From contig CABQJJ010000018.1 of NCBI GenBank assembly GCA_902464485.1, positions 1 to 27,242 of the forward strand: 27,242 nt of DNA, written 5' to 3'. The notes under the pieces were generated by a model, which had not been told where the DNA came from, ran no database searches, and worked only from the letters and a program-made list of their open reading frames with translations. The translations under genes were made by a program, and so were the position numbers. Shown in pieces: positions 15,799-23,676 of the stretch (position 1 is the stretch's first letter; each line of letters begins with the position of its first letter). The DNA is from an uncultured Collinsella sp. (GTDB taxonomy: Bacteria; Actinomycetota; Coriobacteriia; Coriobacteriales; Coriobacteriaceae).

Positions 15799-17328
15799 AT
15801 GACTACTATCTTCAAGAAAGCGCTGGTGCTGTTCGCGCTGGTAGCCGTGGCGCTCGTGGGCGCTGTGGCGGTAGCCCCGGCGGAGGCTCAGGCCGCGACG
15901 GGCTCGTTCACGATCCAGAGCAAGAATGCCGAGTTCGCGGGCAAGACAGTGACGGCGTACCAGATGTTCACGGTCGAGAACCCAGTCGTTGAGAACGGCA
16001 AGGTCACGAGTGCGACCTACACGCTGAACACCGCGTGGGAGGGTTTCTTCCGGGGTAAGCTCAGCACCTCTGATACGGGCGCTGCGCTGTCTGAAAAGGC
16101 GTACAGCTATGTAAAGGACCTTGTCGATGGCAACAAGGGCGCCACGCTCGTGACGTTCGCCAAGGAAGCGGCTGATTACGCGAAGACCTCCAGCGGCATC
16201 ACGGCTGCCGGTACCGCCAATGCCTCGACGACGGCTGACAACGGCTACTATAAGGCCACCTTCACCGGCCTTGAGTACGGCTACTACATCTTCGCCCCGC
16301 AGGGCGGCTCCACGTCCGCTATGCGCGGCAACGACGCCATGCTCTACAACGTGGTCTCGGCTACGTCCGACCCGGTCGAGCTCAAGAGCGTGTACCCCGG
16401 TGTTACCAAGACCGTTGAGAACGGCGACAAGAACGACAACCACTCGAGCGCCCAGGTGGGCGACAAGGTGAGCTTCACCCTCAGGTCCGCAGTGCCCGAT
16501 ACCTCCGAGTACAACACCTACACGTTCGTCATCCACGATACCCTGTCCACCGGCCTCACCTTCAATAACGACGTTAAGGTGACTGTTGGCGGCAGGGATT
16601 ACGCCATCTTCACGAATAAGTACGATGAGGCAAAGCGCTCTCTCTCGCTTGATTTCTCGAACGACATCAAGAACCTCACCGCCGGCGATGCCATCGTCGT
16701 GACCTATTCCGCCACCCTCAACGAGAACGCGGTCGTGGGCAAGGACAACCTCAACACCGCCCACGTCGAGTACAGCAACAATCCCGGTGGCACTGGCACC
16801 GGTACCTCCGAGCCGAGCAAGACCCACACTTATGACTTCGGCTTCGACCTCAAGAAGATCGGCGACAACGACGCCGTCCTCTCCGGCGCCGAGTTCCAGC
16901 TTCTTGGCACCGACGGCACCGCCATCACCCTCATCTCCGACGGCAACGACGGCTACCGCCCGATCAAGACCGGCGAAACCGGTGGCAACACGAACGTGAC
17001 CACCCCCGAGAACGGCATCATCAAGTTCATCGGCCTGAAGGAGGGCGTCTACAAGCTCTCTGAGGTGAAGGCCCCGAGTGGCTACAACAAGCTCGCCGCC
17101 CCGGTCAAGGTCACCATCGCCGCGACCTACAACGCCGACGGCACGCTCATCAACTACACCGTGACGGCCGACGGCGCGACGGGCACGACCGTCACCGTCA
17201 AGAACAACAAAGGCACCCTCCTGCCCTCCACCGGCGGCATGGGCACCGTGATCTTCACCGTCGCGGGTGCTGCGATCGTCATCGCCGGCGTGGCGTGGAC
17301 CATCGCCCGTCGTCGCGCGCAGAACTAG
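15799..17328 (+). CDS. Major pilin (shaft subunit), LPSTG-anchored
   Basis: 509 residues, the likely repeating shaft subunit. Signal peptide about 1-32 (FKKALVLFALVAVALVGAVA, cut near AQAA). The N-terminal domain ends in VYPGVTKTV (198-206), which resembles the pilin motif whose lysine (perhaps K204) accepts the sortase bond. Next comes a fimbrial isopeptide-type (D2) domain, about 215-330, with VGDKVSFTLRSAVPD and NTAHVEYSNNP. Then a Cna_B domain, about 345-470, with FDLKKIGDNDAVLSGAEF and E422 in KLSEVKAPSGYN, fitting an internal Lys-Asn isopeptide bond. LPSTG is at 475-479, followed by a membrane helix and RRR. The start ATG 15799 follows AAAGGAAG; an in-frame GTG at 15763 is less likely. 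Sortase gene next. Confidence 0.92.
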   Translation: MTTIFKKALVLFALVAVALVGAVAVAPAEAQAATGSFTIQSKNAEFAGKTVTAYQMFTVENPVVENGKVTSATYTLNTAWEGFFRGKLSTSDTGAALSEKAYSYVKDLVDGNKGATLVTFAKEAADYAKTSSGITAAGTANASTTADNGYYKATFTGLEYGYYIFAPQGGSTSAMRGNDAMLYNVVSATSDPVELKSVYPGVTKTVENGDKNDNHSSAQVGDKVSFTLRSAVPDTSEYNTYTFVIHDTLSTGLTFNNDVKVTVGGRDYAIFTNKYDEAKRSLSLDFSNDIKNLTAGDAIVVTYSATLNENAVVGKDNLNTAHVEYSNNPGGTGTGTSEPSKTHTYDFGFDLKKIGDNDAVLSGAEFQLLGTDGTAITLISDGNDGYRPIKTGETGGNTNVTTPENGIIKFIGLKEGVYKLSEVKAPSGYNKLAAPVKVTIAATYNADGTLINYTVTADGATGTTVTVKNNKGTLLPSTGGMGTVIFTVAGAAIVIAGVAWTIARRRAQN

Positions 17329-17358
17329 CGCACGCTATCTGAGCTGGGCTGACACGCT

Positions 17359-18429
17359 TTGAAGCGCCTGCGCGACATATTTCCGCTGCTTGTGGTTCTG
17401 GTGGGGCTCGCCATCATGGCGTACCCCACCATCTCGAACTTCCTCGTCGAGCGCAACGCGTCGCGCGTAGTCTCCGCTTACCAGGAGGCCGTCGACGCGC
17501 TGTCCGACGAGGACGCCCAGGCGATGCTCGATGCCGCGTGGGCCTACAACGCCCGGCTCGCGGGGCTTGCCGGCATCTCCGCTGCCGATGGTGGCGCGGA
17601 TGCCGGCACCGTCTCGTCCACGCAGCTGCGCGAGCAATACAACCAGCTGCTCAACCTCAACGGCGACGGCGTGATGGGCTACATTACCATCCCGCGTCTG
17701 GATGAGACGCTGCCCATCTACCACGGCACCGACGAGGCCACGCTCCAGGTGGGCGTGGGCCACATCGACACGTCGTCGCTGCCCGTGGGCGGGGCCAGCA
17801 CGCACGCGGCGCTGTCCGGCCATCGCGGGCTGCCGTCCGCCAAGCTGTTCACGGACCTGGACCGGATGAAAAAGGGCGACATCTTCTTCGTCCGCGTGCT
17901 CAAGAGCACGTTCGCCTACCAGGTCGACCAGATCGAGACCGTCCTGCCCGACCAGACGGAATCGCTCAACATCACCGCCGGGGACGACTACCTGACCCTC
18001 GTCACCTGTACACCGTACGGCATAAATTCTCATCGTCTGCTGGTGAGAGGGCATGCCATACCGTATACGGCTGACATGGATTCGCAGGTGGGCGTGTCCG
18101 GCAATCCAATCAACATTCCCTTGCCGTACCTTGCGCTGATGATTGCGTTGGCGGTGCTTGCCGTACTGCTCGCGTCGTTGCTAATCGGGCGTGCGATCGA
18201 GGCGCGGCGCGACGCCGCCCATGCAGCGGCGGGTTCGCGCGTGGCCGGTGCACGGCAGGCGGGGAGCTCGTGCGACGCGGCTGGTACGGGGGAGACGAGC
18301 GTGGTGACGCGTCCCGGCGGCTCGGGCCACGGGGCGCGTGGGGCTCACGCGGGCCGCGGAGTGCACGGCGCGCACGAGATACACGATTCTACAAGGAGGG
18401 GCGGCCATGGTGGCAAGCACATGCGATAG
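17359..18429 (+). CDS. srtC: Class C sortase (pilin polymerase)
   Basis: A 356-residue membrane enzyme that cleaves the LPxTG motif and joins pilins through lysine. There is an N-terminal membrane helix (about 8-28) and a C-terminal one (about 248-274), the usual class C layout. The catalytic triad is H155 in ALSGHRG, C217 in LVTCTPYGINSH and R226. After the second helix comes an odd 80-residue Gly/His/Ala/Arg-rich tail ending in HGGKHMR, which also contains the ribosome site and start of the next gene. The start is TTG 17359, 31 bases after the pilin stop, with only a weak ribosome site; no other start fits before the membrane helix. Its substrates are presumably the three LPxTG proteins here. 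Confidence 0.92.
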   Translation: MKRLRDIFPLLVVLVGLAIMAYPTISNFLVERNASRVVSAYQEAVDALSDEDAQAMLDAAWAYNARLAGLAGISAADGGADAGTVSSTQLREQYNQLLNLNGDGVMGYITIPRLDETLPIYHGTDEATLQVGVGHIDTSSLPVGGASTHAALSGHRGLPSAKLFTDLDRMKKGDIFFVRVLKSTFAYQVDQIETVLPDQTESLNITAGDDYLTLVTCTPYGINSHRLLVRGHAIPYTADMDSQVGVSGNPINIPLPYLALMIALAVLAVLLASLLIGRAIEARRDAAHAAAGSRVAGARQAGSSCDAAGTGETSVVTRPGGSGHGARGAHAGRGVHGAHEIHDSTRRGGHGGKHMR

Positions 18430-19219
18430 CGGGATGATGGCTTCGCGCCGTTTCGACGACGGTGCCATCGCGGGCGCGCGGATTTGCGCGGTTCGGCGTG
18501 CGTGCCTTGTCTTGGCGTTTGCAGTCTTCGCGTGCGCCTGGGTGATCGCGGCTGCTGTGGCCGCTCCGCAGACGGCGGCTGCCGCGCCGAAGGGGTCTAT
18601 CTCCCTGTCCGTCGTTACTCAGGATTCCAACGGCTCACATCAACTTGCAGGGGATACATTCACCCTGGTACAGGTCGCGACGGCACAGGTGCACGATGGC
18701 GGCAGCGGACAGTCCACAGGCGTGACGTACACCATGCTCGCGGGCTTCGAGCGCTACGACCGCGACTGGGCGTCGCTGTCCGCCTCCGACGTTGCCGCAG
18801 CTGCGAAAAATTTGGCGCAGGCCGCGTTCGATGCTGGCGCGCTCGATGCCGGTGTGCCCCGGAAGGTGCCGGAGGGCGCGCGCACGCTGACGTTTTCCGG
18901 TCTTGATAGCGGCCTGTACCTGGTGGTTCGCACGGGCGCGGCCGATGCCAACAAGAGCCTGACCTGCGATCCCGTGCTGGTCTCCGTGCCGCTGCTCGAG
19001 GACGGTTCGTTTACCTATGACGTGGACGTCGATCCTAAGTTCGAGTGGACGGATGTCGACCATCCAGGTGGCAACGGTGGCGGCACTGAGGCTGATCGCG
19101 GCACGCCCGGCTGGTTGCCCAAGACCGGCGACTACGTTATCGGCGTGGTGTGCCTGCTGGTGGCAGGCGGCTCCATTGCCGTCCACATCGGCCGCCGCCT
19201 GCGCGAAAAGCGCGCCTGA
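18407..19219 (+). CDS. Minor/basal pilin, LPKTG-anchored
   Basis: 270 residues. A long basic N-terminal stretch leads to a signal segment (about 30-60, ACLVLAFAVFACAWVIAAAV, then AAAAP). A single pilin-type domain follows: GSISLSVVTQDSNG, GDTFTLVQVA and ARTLTFSGLDSGLYLVVRTG (Cna_B/SpaA-like end). A Gly-rich spacer precedes LPKTG at 237-241, then a membrane helix and RRLREKR. ATG 18407 sits after AAGGAGG and overlaps the sortase end by 23 bases, so translation is coupled. A small pilin with the most canonical LPxTG motif is often the wall-anchoring base subunit; that role is inferred. Confidence 0.85.
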   Translation: MVASTCDSGMMASRRFDDGAIAGARICAVRRACLVLAFAVFACAWVIAAAVAAPQTAAAAPKGSISLSVVTQDSNGSHQLAGDTFTLVQVATAQVHDGGSGQSTGVTYTMLAGFERYDRDWASLSASDVAAAAKNLAQAAFDAGALDAGVPRKVPEGARTLTFSGLDSGLYLVVRTGAADANKSLTCDPVLVSVPLLEDGSFTYDVDVDPKFEWTDVDHPGGNGGGTEADRGTPGWLPKTGDYVIGVVCLLVAGGSIAVHIGRRLREKRA

Positions 19220-19301
19220 GCGGGACAAAAGCACCACGTTCGAATGTCCCACGACCGAGACGAGGGTGGGGCAAGGGCGCTGCCGCCTCGATCAGCCCAG
19301 A

Positions 19302-19359
19302 TTGCGCAAAAGTGGAGCGAACTTCGGGATTTAGCCGAGTTCGCTCCACTTTTGCGCAA
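19302..19359. terminator. Long inverted repeat ending the pilus operon
   Basis: The perfect 22-base arms 19302-19323 (begins TTGCGCAAAAGTGG) and 19338-19359 have a 14-base loop, part of which pairs further (CGG/CCG). It lies 82 bases after the last pilin stop. It has no T-run but is strong enough to end or protect the transcript. It may belong to a dispersed palindrome family. Confidence 0.6.
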
Positions 19360-19423
19360 ATCCTATAGCCGTGCGGCGAAAAATGGTGTACGCCACTTTC
19401 AGGACCGTCGATTGTCGTCCAAT

Positions 19424-19561
19424 CTAGGCGACCTTTCCCAGCTTGTTCAAGAGCGCGCCCTCGACGACCGTGCGGAATCGTCTCACCTGCTCGTCCGTGG
19501 CGGCCCGCAGCGCCGGCGAGTTCGAGAAAAAGGAGGTGGAAGAGAGCCGCTCGAAGGCGGC
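19424..19561 (-). pseudogene. C-terminal gene fragment, unknown
   Basis: An open minus-strand stretch of 45 codons that begins right after a stop and has no start codon of use. It reads like the end of a real protein: AFERLSSTSFFSNSPALRAA, then TDEQVRRFRTVVEGALLNKL and GKVA before TAG. The family is not recognised. It may be the tail of a gene displaced when the pilus cargo was acquired. Confidence 0.3.
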
Positions 19562-19564
19562 TCA

Positions 19565-20100
19565 GTACCTGTCAACGAAATCGGGGCAGATTCAGACGAA
19601 TCCCGAGGGGTGGGTCCGGCCGCACCTCCCACGGGGTGCCGCGCCTCCCGGCGCGGTGCTCCGGGCCCGCAAGGGGCCCTGCGCCCGCTCGGCTTTTGCT
19701 CGGGCACGGCGGTCCGTCGCTTCTGCCTCGCTCTCGCTGCGCGACCAGGAAACGCTCCCTCGGGGTCGCCTTCCCCGCTCGCTCTGCTCGCGCCGCCCGT
19801 GTCCCGCGAACGGCTGCATTCGATCGCTTGCTCATGGCCGCGATCATTCCGCCGTGTCGCGCGCCTCGGGCTCTCGCTGCGGGCTTCCAAACGCTCCCTC
19901 AGGGTCGCCTTCGGAAGCCCTCCGCTCACCATCCCGATGGGCTGGCAAGATATGCATTGCGGCGTACAAACCGTCGTTCCTACGGTTTGCCCGTCGCAAT
20001 GATCTTGCCCTGCGCACGGCGCAGGGGGAGGGCGAACCGCTCGCTACGGCTCGCTCCCGCCGGGTGATGGGCCGCTCGCTACGGTTCGCTCCCATCACAA
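19565..20100. other. Non-coding, hairpin-rich region
   Basis: About 540 bp without a convincing gene. Long open frames exist in several frames at once, which is a GC effect. It contains an imperfect ~45-bp direct repeat (19731-19774 and 19870-19913, both with AAACGCTCCCTC then GGGTCGCCTT), pairs of GCTCGCTACGG(C/T)TCGCTCCC, the GTGATGGG/CCCATCAC arms around 20066-20098, and the nested hairpin at 19944-20009. It lies between the relaxase and the cargo, a plausible place for oriT or a structured RNA. Confidence 0.5.
19944..20026. repeat. Nested cruciform plus adjoining hairpin
   Basis: Three nested perfect stems: GGCAAGAT/ATCTTGCC (19944-19951, 20002-20009), CATTGCG/CGCAATG (19955-19961, 19995-20001) and CAAACCGT/ACGGTTTG (19967-19974, 19982-19989). 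Next to it, CCCTGCGC/GCGCAGGG (20008-20015, 20019-20026) forms an eight-pair hairpin. Candidate oriT or RNA structure. Confidence 0.65.
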
Positions 20101-20101
20101 A

Positions 20102-20162
20102 GAGACCCCGACCGCGCATGGGCGGCCGGGGTCTCGAGGTTTCCGTCTGTCGCGGAAACCTC
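20102..20162 (-). terminator. Two hairpins ending the mob operon
   Basis: Read on the minus strand after the relaxase stop: first GAGGTTTCC/GGAAACCTC (nine pairs, 20136-20144 with 20154-20162), then GAGACCCCG/CGGGGTCTC (nine pairs plus CCG/CGG, 20102-20110 with 20127-20135), followed by TTT. Confidence 0.7.
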
Positions 20163-20163
20163 G

Positions 20164-21099
20164 CTAGTACATGTCCCTCGTGATGTAGTCCATCGTGCGG
20201 TACAACTGCACGCACAGCTTTATCGCGCGCATGACGCCATGGTAAGTGAAGCGAATCGTGCGCCCGGTCCTGCGATGCACGACGTAGCCCAGCCGCGCCC
20301 CGTTCACCTTGCGCTCGCCGCCCAGCGACTTCGAGCGGAAGCGGTACTGGAGGTCGCCGTTCTTGGAGCGTTTGAGCATGATGCCGTCCTGTGCGAGGCG
20401 GTGCGAGAGCTCGGCCATGCGGTCAGGGCAGCCGGGCATGTGCCCGACCTCCTCGATGCGTTTGGCGACCGTGCGCCTCACGCGCTCGTTCTCGGAGCGC
20501 TCGGCCTGCCCCTTGCGGGCCATGTCGCGCTCCTCCGCGCCGGGCTGCCTGCCGTGCACGCGGGAGTTCGCCTTTCCACGCTCAAGCTGCCTGAGCCCGT
20601 ATTTCTCGTCAAGGGCGCGCACAGTCTCGGCGCGTGATTTCGCAGCAGCCCGCGCCGGACCCTCGTTAAGGCGCAACCCGGTGGCGAGGTCGCTCCGATT
20701 TACGGCCACATGCGCGGAGAACCTGTCGGTGCCGTCGGCCCCGCAGTGCTCCCGATGCAGGACGACGAGGCATTCGTGGGTGCCGTACCGCGTCTGGATG
20801 TAATCGCGGGCGTAGTCCATGCAACGCTCCGGCGTCATCTTGCCGCCGTTGCAGCTGCATTCGTCGGGATTGAAGTTGAGGGTGACATGCTGCATGTATG
20901 TGCAGCGCGCGCCTGCTTTGCCCGGCTCGTTGTGATGGAACTGCTCGCGAGTGGCGTGCATCTCCTCGAACCACCTGCCCTCGTCGATGATGTTCTGGGT
21001 GTCGTGCGCCAGAACCTTCTCCCGGTTCCAGTCCAGATATGATCTGATGTTCCTCAAATGGCGCTCGCTACAGACGGACACCTGCTTCACGGCCGTCAT
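20164..21099 (-). CDS. Relaxase / mobilization nuclease
   Basis: A 311-residue protein that would nick the element at oriT and pilot the strand. The histidine cluster of the MobA/MobP type is visible: LVVLHREHCGADG... FSAHVAVN (H115, H118, H130 and N134). A candidate nucleophile is Y21 in IRSYLDW, and RCTYMQHVTLNFNPDE lies between. It is short for a relaxase (many exceed 400) and ends in a basic region without a helicase or primase part. The start is ATG 21099 after GGAGGAAA; the GTG-type extension upstream would overlap the traG stop. It is the last gene of the mobC-traG-relaxase operon, 17 bases after traG. The family call is good; the exact MOB class is uncertain. Confidence 0.8.
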   Translation of the reverse strand: MTAVKQVSVCSERHLRNIRSYLDWNREKVLAHDTQNIIDEGRWFEEMHATREQFHHNEPGKAGARCTYMQHVTLNFNPDECSCNGGKMTPERCMDYARDYIQTRYGTHECLVVLHREHCGADGTDRFSAHVAVNRSDLATGLRLNEGPARAAAKSRAETVRALDEKYGLRQLERGKANSRVHGRQPGAEERDMARKGQAERSENERVRRTVAKRIEEVGHMPGCPDRMAELSHRLAQDGIMLKRSKNGDLQYRFRSKSLGGERKVNGARLGYVVHRRTGRTIRFTYHGVMRAIKLCVQLYRTMDYITRDMY

Positions 21100-21116
21100 T
21101 TTCCTCCTTCCCGGGG

Positions 21117-22973
21117 TTATAGCGCGCCCCACTCGTCATCGTCGGCGGCGTCGGCGATTGCTTCGGGGAAGTCCGGGCACCATGTGCGGACGTCCGACAC
21201 TCTGCCCGCACCGCGTCCGTCGAGCTTCTTCTGGTAGGCGAGGCGCTTCGCGGCGTCCTCATCCTCGGTGCCGAGCCCGAAGTGCGCCTTCGTGGGCGTC
21301 TTGGTGCAGTCGGTCAACGGCGCGCGGAATGCGCCCGCGCGGGATGCGGGTAGTCCGTTCATAGCCTGCTTCACCACGATGGCGCCTTCCCTGTCGGGCG
21401 CCATCTCGACCCACTCATGCGGTCGTATCACGTCGTCGGCGTGCTCGCTGTAGCTCGTGGTGCTCGATGAGGACGCGCCCCTGCTCGCGCTCGTGCCCAT
21501 GGTGTGCCGGGTCGTTTTCCCGACAAGCTCGCTCGCGTAGCGCCTGTCCTCCTCCTCGCCCAACTTGAGGAAGACCTTCACGGAGCAGTTGGCAAGGATC
21601 TTGCGGCGGCCGTCGCGCTCGCCGTATTTATTGAGCTGCGAGATGTTCTGCACGCTGCCGCACCAGCTCAGGCCATACGAGCGGCCGAGGGAGAGCAGGG
21701 CGGGGAGGCACTTGACCGCGCCGAGGTTGCCCCACTCGTCGCCGAGGATGGTGAGCCTCCTCGGGACCTTTCCGCCGTTGGAGTCGGCTATGGCGTACAC
21801 GGCCTTGTAGAGCTGGTCGAAGAGCACCTCGAACAGCCGATTGTAGGGGCTTCCCTCGTCCATCACGTGGAGGAACAGCGCGGTCTTTTCGGTCAGGACG
21901 CGGCGCGCGTCGATGTCGTCCCCAGAGGTGAGCCATGCGATGGGACCAGAGGCGTAGATGCGCAGGTTGACCTTGAGCGTGGACAGCACGCTACGCATCT
22001 CGTTGCCCCCGCTGCTCAGGAACTGGGAGCCGAAGATGCGTGACGGGTGGTCGTGGGGCAGCGAGCGCAGCAGAGCCTTGAGCGGGGCTGCGGGGTCGGC
22101 CCCCTCGGCCTCGGTGCCCTCGTTGATCACCCTGCACACGGTCGCCATGTTGCGGCAGCAGTCCGGGCAGTCGGGGCTGGTGGAGACGTAGTAGGCGACG
22201 GAGGAGAAGAGGCCCCTGGCCGAGTTCACCCAGTGGGAGCCCTGCCCCTCGCGCTCGGCGGGTACTATCGCCGAGGCCAGGTCCTCCGCCGCCTGCTCGG
22301 CGGCTTGCGAATCCCCTTGGCCCGCAAGCTCGACGATGAGCTTGAGCGGGTTGAAGCGAGAGCTGCGCGAGGGGTGTTGTGTGTCGAGGAGCAGGACATC
22401 GTAGCCGCGCGCCTCGATGGCATCGCCACACAGCTCGATGAGCTCCGACTTCACGTCCGAGACCACTACGTTCTCGGCGCTTTCGCCGAAGGTGAGCAGG
22501 TCGAGGCTCGGGATGTTCTGAAACCTTGTCTTGCCAGACCCGGTCTGTCCGATGCAGATGACATGTCGGTCGGGCTCAAAGAGGTACAGACCTCGCGAGA
22601 AGCCGTAGACGTAGCCGTGGCCCTTCGGCTCGCTCTTGCCGTCCCATGTCATGGAGCCCTTGATGACCTCGCGGCCCTCCTTAACGCGGGCGTTTCCCAA
22701 GACGCCGCCGTCTTCGGCGCGGCCCTTGGCACTTTCGGTCGCGAAGAAGAGCAGGGAGATGGGGAAGAGTAATGCAAGGATGGCGATGGTGCCGGCCGGG
22801 TGAGCAGCGAAACCGCCTGATAGCCACCAGTCGGGAACGGCGGTGAGATCGAAAGCGGGGATGACGGTGACACCGTCTCCGTTCAGCAGACATTCCGCTG
22901 GCCGGGCAAGCGCGGGACAGCAAAACGCTCCGAGTGCCAGAGCGCTGATGAGGGAGGGGGTAAGGATTTCCAT
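21117..22973 (-). CDS. Type IV coupling protein (TraG/VirD4 family)
   Basis: A 618-residue inner-membrane ATPase that hands the relaxase-DNA complex to a secretion channel. Two N-terminal hydrophobic segments (about 5-25 and 61-78) are followed by Walker A GQTGSGKT at 142-149, VVSDVKSELIEL, and the Walker B region LTILGDEWGNLG (family form LDExxNLG). Later come SYGLSWCGSVQNISQLNKYG and the TRHTMGTS segment. The chosen start is ATG 22973, with GGGGGAG upstream and eight bases after mobC. The presence of its own coupling protein without VirB-type genes means that it borrows a channel but not the coupling step. Confidence 0.92.
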   Translation of the reverse strand: MEILTPSLISALALGAFCCPALARPAECLLNGDGVTVIPAFDLTAVPDWWLSGGFAAHPAGTIAILALLFPISLLFFATESAKGRAEDGGVLGNARVKEGREVIKGSMTWDGKSEPKGHGYVYGFSRGLYLFEPDRHVICIGQTGSGKTRFQNIPSLDLLTFGESAENVVVSDVKSELIELCGDAIEARGYDVLLLDTQHPSRSSRFNPLKLIVELAGQGDSQAAEQAAEDLASAIVPAEREGQGSHWVNSARGLFSSVAYYVSTSPDCPDCCRNMATVCRVINEGTEAEGADPAAPLKALLRSLPHDHPSRIFGSQFLSSGGNEMRSVLSTLKVNLRIYASGPIAWLTSGDDIDARRVLTEKTALFLHVMDEGSPYNRLFEVLFDQLYKAVYAIADSNGGKVPRRLTILGDEWGNLGAVKCLPALLSLGRSYGLSWCGSVQNISQLNKYGERDGRRKILANCSVKVFLKLGEEEDRRYASELVGKTTRHTMGTSASRGASSSSTTSYSEHADDVIRPHEWVEMAPDREGAIVVKQAMNGLPASRAGAFRAPLTDCTKTPTKAHFGLGTEDEDAAKRLAYQKKLDGRGAGRVSDVRTWCPDFPEAIADAADDDEWGAL

Positions 22974-22981
22974 TGCTCCCC

Positions 22982-23371
22982 CTAACTGCGCACTGCGGCG
23001 ATAAGCGCGCAGATGTTGTCCGCGGCTGCGGAGACACGGCGCACCGCGCGGTCGGTATTGGCTGCGGAGTCCTCGTCTGCCCCGAAGGTATTGAGCGCGC
23101 GAGCGCATTGGTTCAAGTTCGACCCGGCGTGCTTCAAATCCGCGAACGCCTTGCGAAGTTCAGCGATGTCGAGGTCCGCCGTTGGCCGTGCCTCTTGATC
23201 TCCCAGCGTCTTCATGCGGGTGTAGGCGGAAATGCTCATGCCCGCCTTGCACGCGCGCGAGCGAATGCGGGTGAGCTCGTTCTCGGTGACGCGGACGTAG
23301 ATTCGCCTGCGGCGTCCGATTGCGTTGCGGTGCTCGCCGCCTTCTTGGGTGTTGTTCGTCTTGTCGTTCAT
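22982..23371 (-). CDS. mobC: MobC-like relaxosome accessory protein
   Basis: 129 residues, a DNA-binding helper of the relaxase at oriT. A basic ribbon-helix-helix-like part, RRRRIYVRVTENELTRIRSR then AGMSISAYTRMKTLG (about 20-56), is followed by the MobC signature NLNQCARALNTFG (about 85-97). The start ATG 23371 has AAGGA nine bases upstream; the open frame runs further upstream but into the TGTGGCAG boxes. First gene of the mobilization operon; its promoter must lie in or beside those boxes, so integrase binding could affect it. Confidence 0.85.
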   Translation of the reverse strand: MNDKTNNTQEGGEHRNAIGRRRRIYVRVTENELTRIRSRACKAGMSISAYTRMKTLGDQEARPTADLDIAELRKAFADLKHAGSNLNQCARALNTFGADEDSAANTDRAVRRVSAAADNICALIAAVRS

Positions 23372-23392
23372 GGGAGTAATCCTTACGTCAGT

Positions 23393-23451
23393 TGTGGCAG
23401 AGCCTGTGGCAGGATTTGTGGCAGCAGGTCCGCTCCCACGGACTACCACAG
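23393..23451 (+). repeat. Three TGTGGCAG boxes inside attR, plus one inverted
   Basis: TGTGGCAG at 23393-23400, 23405-23412 and 23417-23424 (12-bp spacing) and an inverted imperfect copy, CTACCACAG, at 23443-23451. They are the same boxes as at 2705-2745 inside the left end. Probable integrase arm sites that also overlap the mobC upstream region. Confidence 0.65.
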
Positions 23452-23542
23452 GCTCCCTAGAATTACTTCCCGTTGCCATTTTACGAGGTAGATACCCCTA
23501 ATCAACTCTCATGCGTTTACATGGCCTACGTAGAAAATGCCC

Positions 23543-23591
23543 CTCATAACCCGGAGGTCGTAGGTTCAAATCCTGCCCCCGCGACCAAGAA
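23543..23591 (+). repeat. attR core, 49-bp direct repeat
   Basis: Identical to 2615-2663. The tRNA 5' half is absent here, so this is not a functional tRNA gene. Confidence 0.92.
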
Positions 23592-23596
23592 CTTGC

Positions 23597-23626
23597 AGCT
23601 CGTCGGCCTAGCCGGCGAGCTTTTTT
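23597..23626 (+). terminator. Original chromosomal terminator of tRNA-fMet
   Basis: An eleven-pair stem (AGCTCG, T:G, CGGC / GCCG, CGAGCT) with loop CTA and then a T-run. It lies just beyond attR and would follow the tRNA directly in the empty site. Confidence 0.8.
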
Positions 23627-23676
23627 GTTATTCCGGGACCGTGTTTTCGGTTCAACTCTCGACCTCTCAAACAAAA

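Larger units (their letters stand above)
2615..23591. mobile_element. Integrative mobilizable element carrying a pilus operon
   Basis: Bounded by identical 49-bp repeats (2615-2663 and 23543-23591; offset 20,928 bp) that are the 3' half of tRNA-fMet plus AAGAA. Directly inside the left repeat is a tyrosine integrase, followed by a divergent excisionase and replication-type genes. Inside the right repeat is a mobC-traG-relaxase operon. The middle 12 kb is a sortase pilus operon. No VirB4, VirB6 or other channel genes are visible, so it is most likely mobilized by a helper element. It holds twelve well-supported genes. Confidence 0.9.

Noticed and set aside
13933..16827. A 964-codon open frame on the minus strand, and similar ones at 11485-13689 and 8926-10377
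   Set aside because: They lie opposite the adhesin and pilin genes, whose protein features are unmistakable. Long antisense frames are expected at this GC content; the translations are low-complexity His/Arg/Gly/Val-rich.
19443..20183. Plus-strand protein genes in the 19.4-20.2 kb block
   Set aside because: Several frames are open at once, translations are Arg/Pro/Ala-rich without motifs, and the DNA is dominated by hairpins and repeats.
20164..23371. A full conjugative (ICE) transfer module
   Set aside because: Only MobC, coupling protein and relaxase are present; no VirB4-like ATPase or channel proteins occur anywhere in the element.
23543..23591. A second tRNA-Met gene
   Set aside because: Only the 3' half from the anticodon loop is present; the 5' half is replaced by unrelated element sequence.
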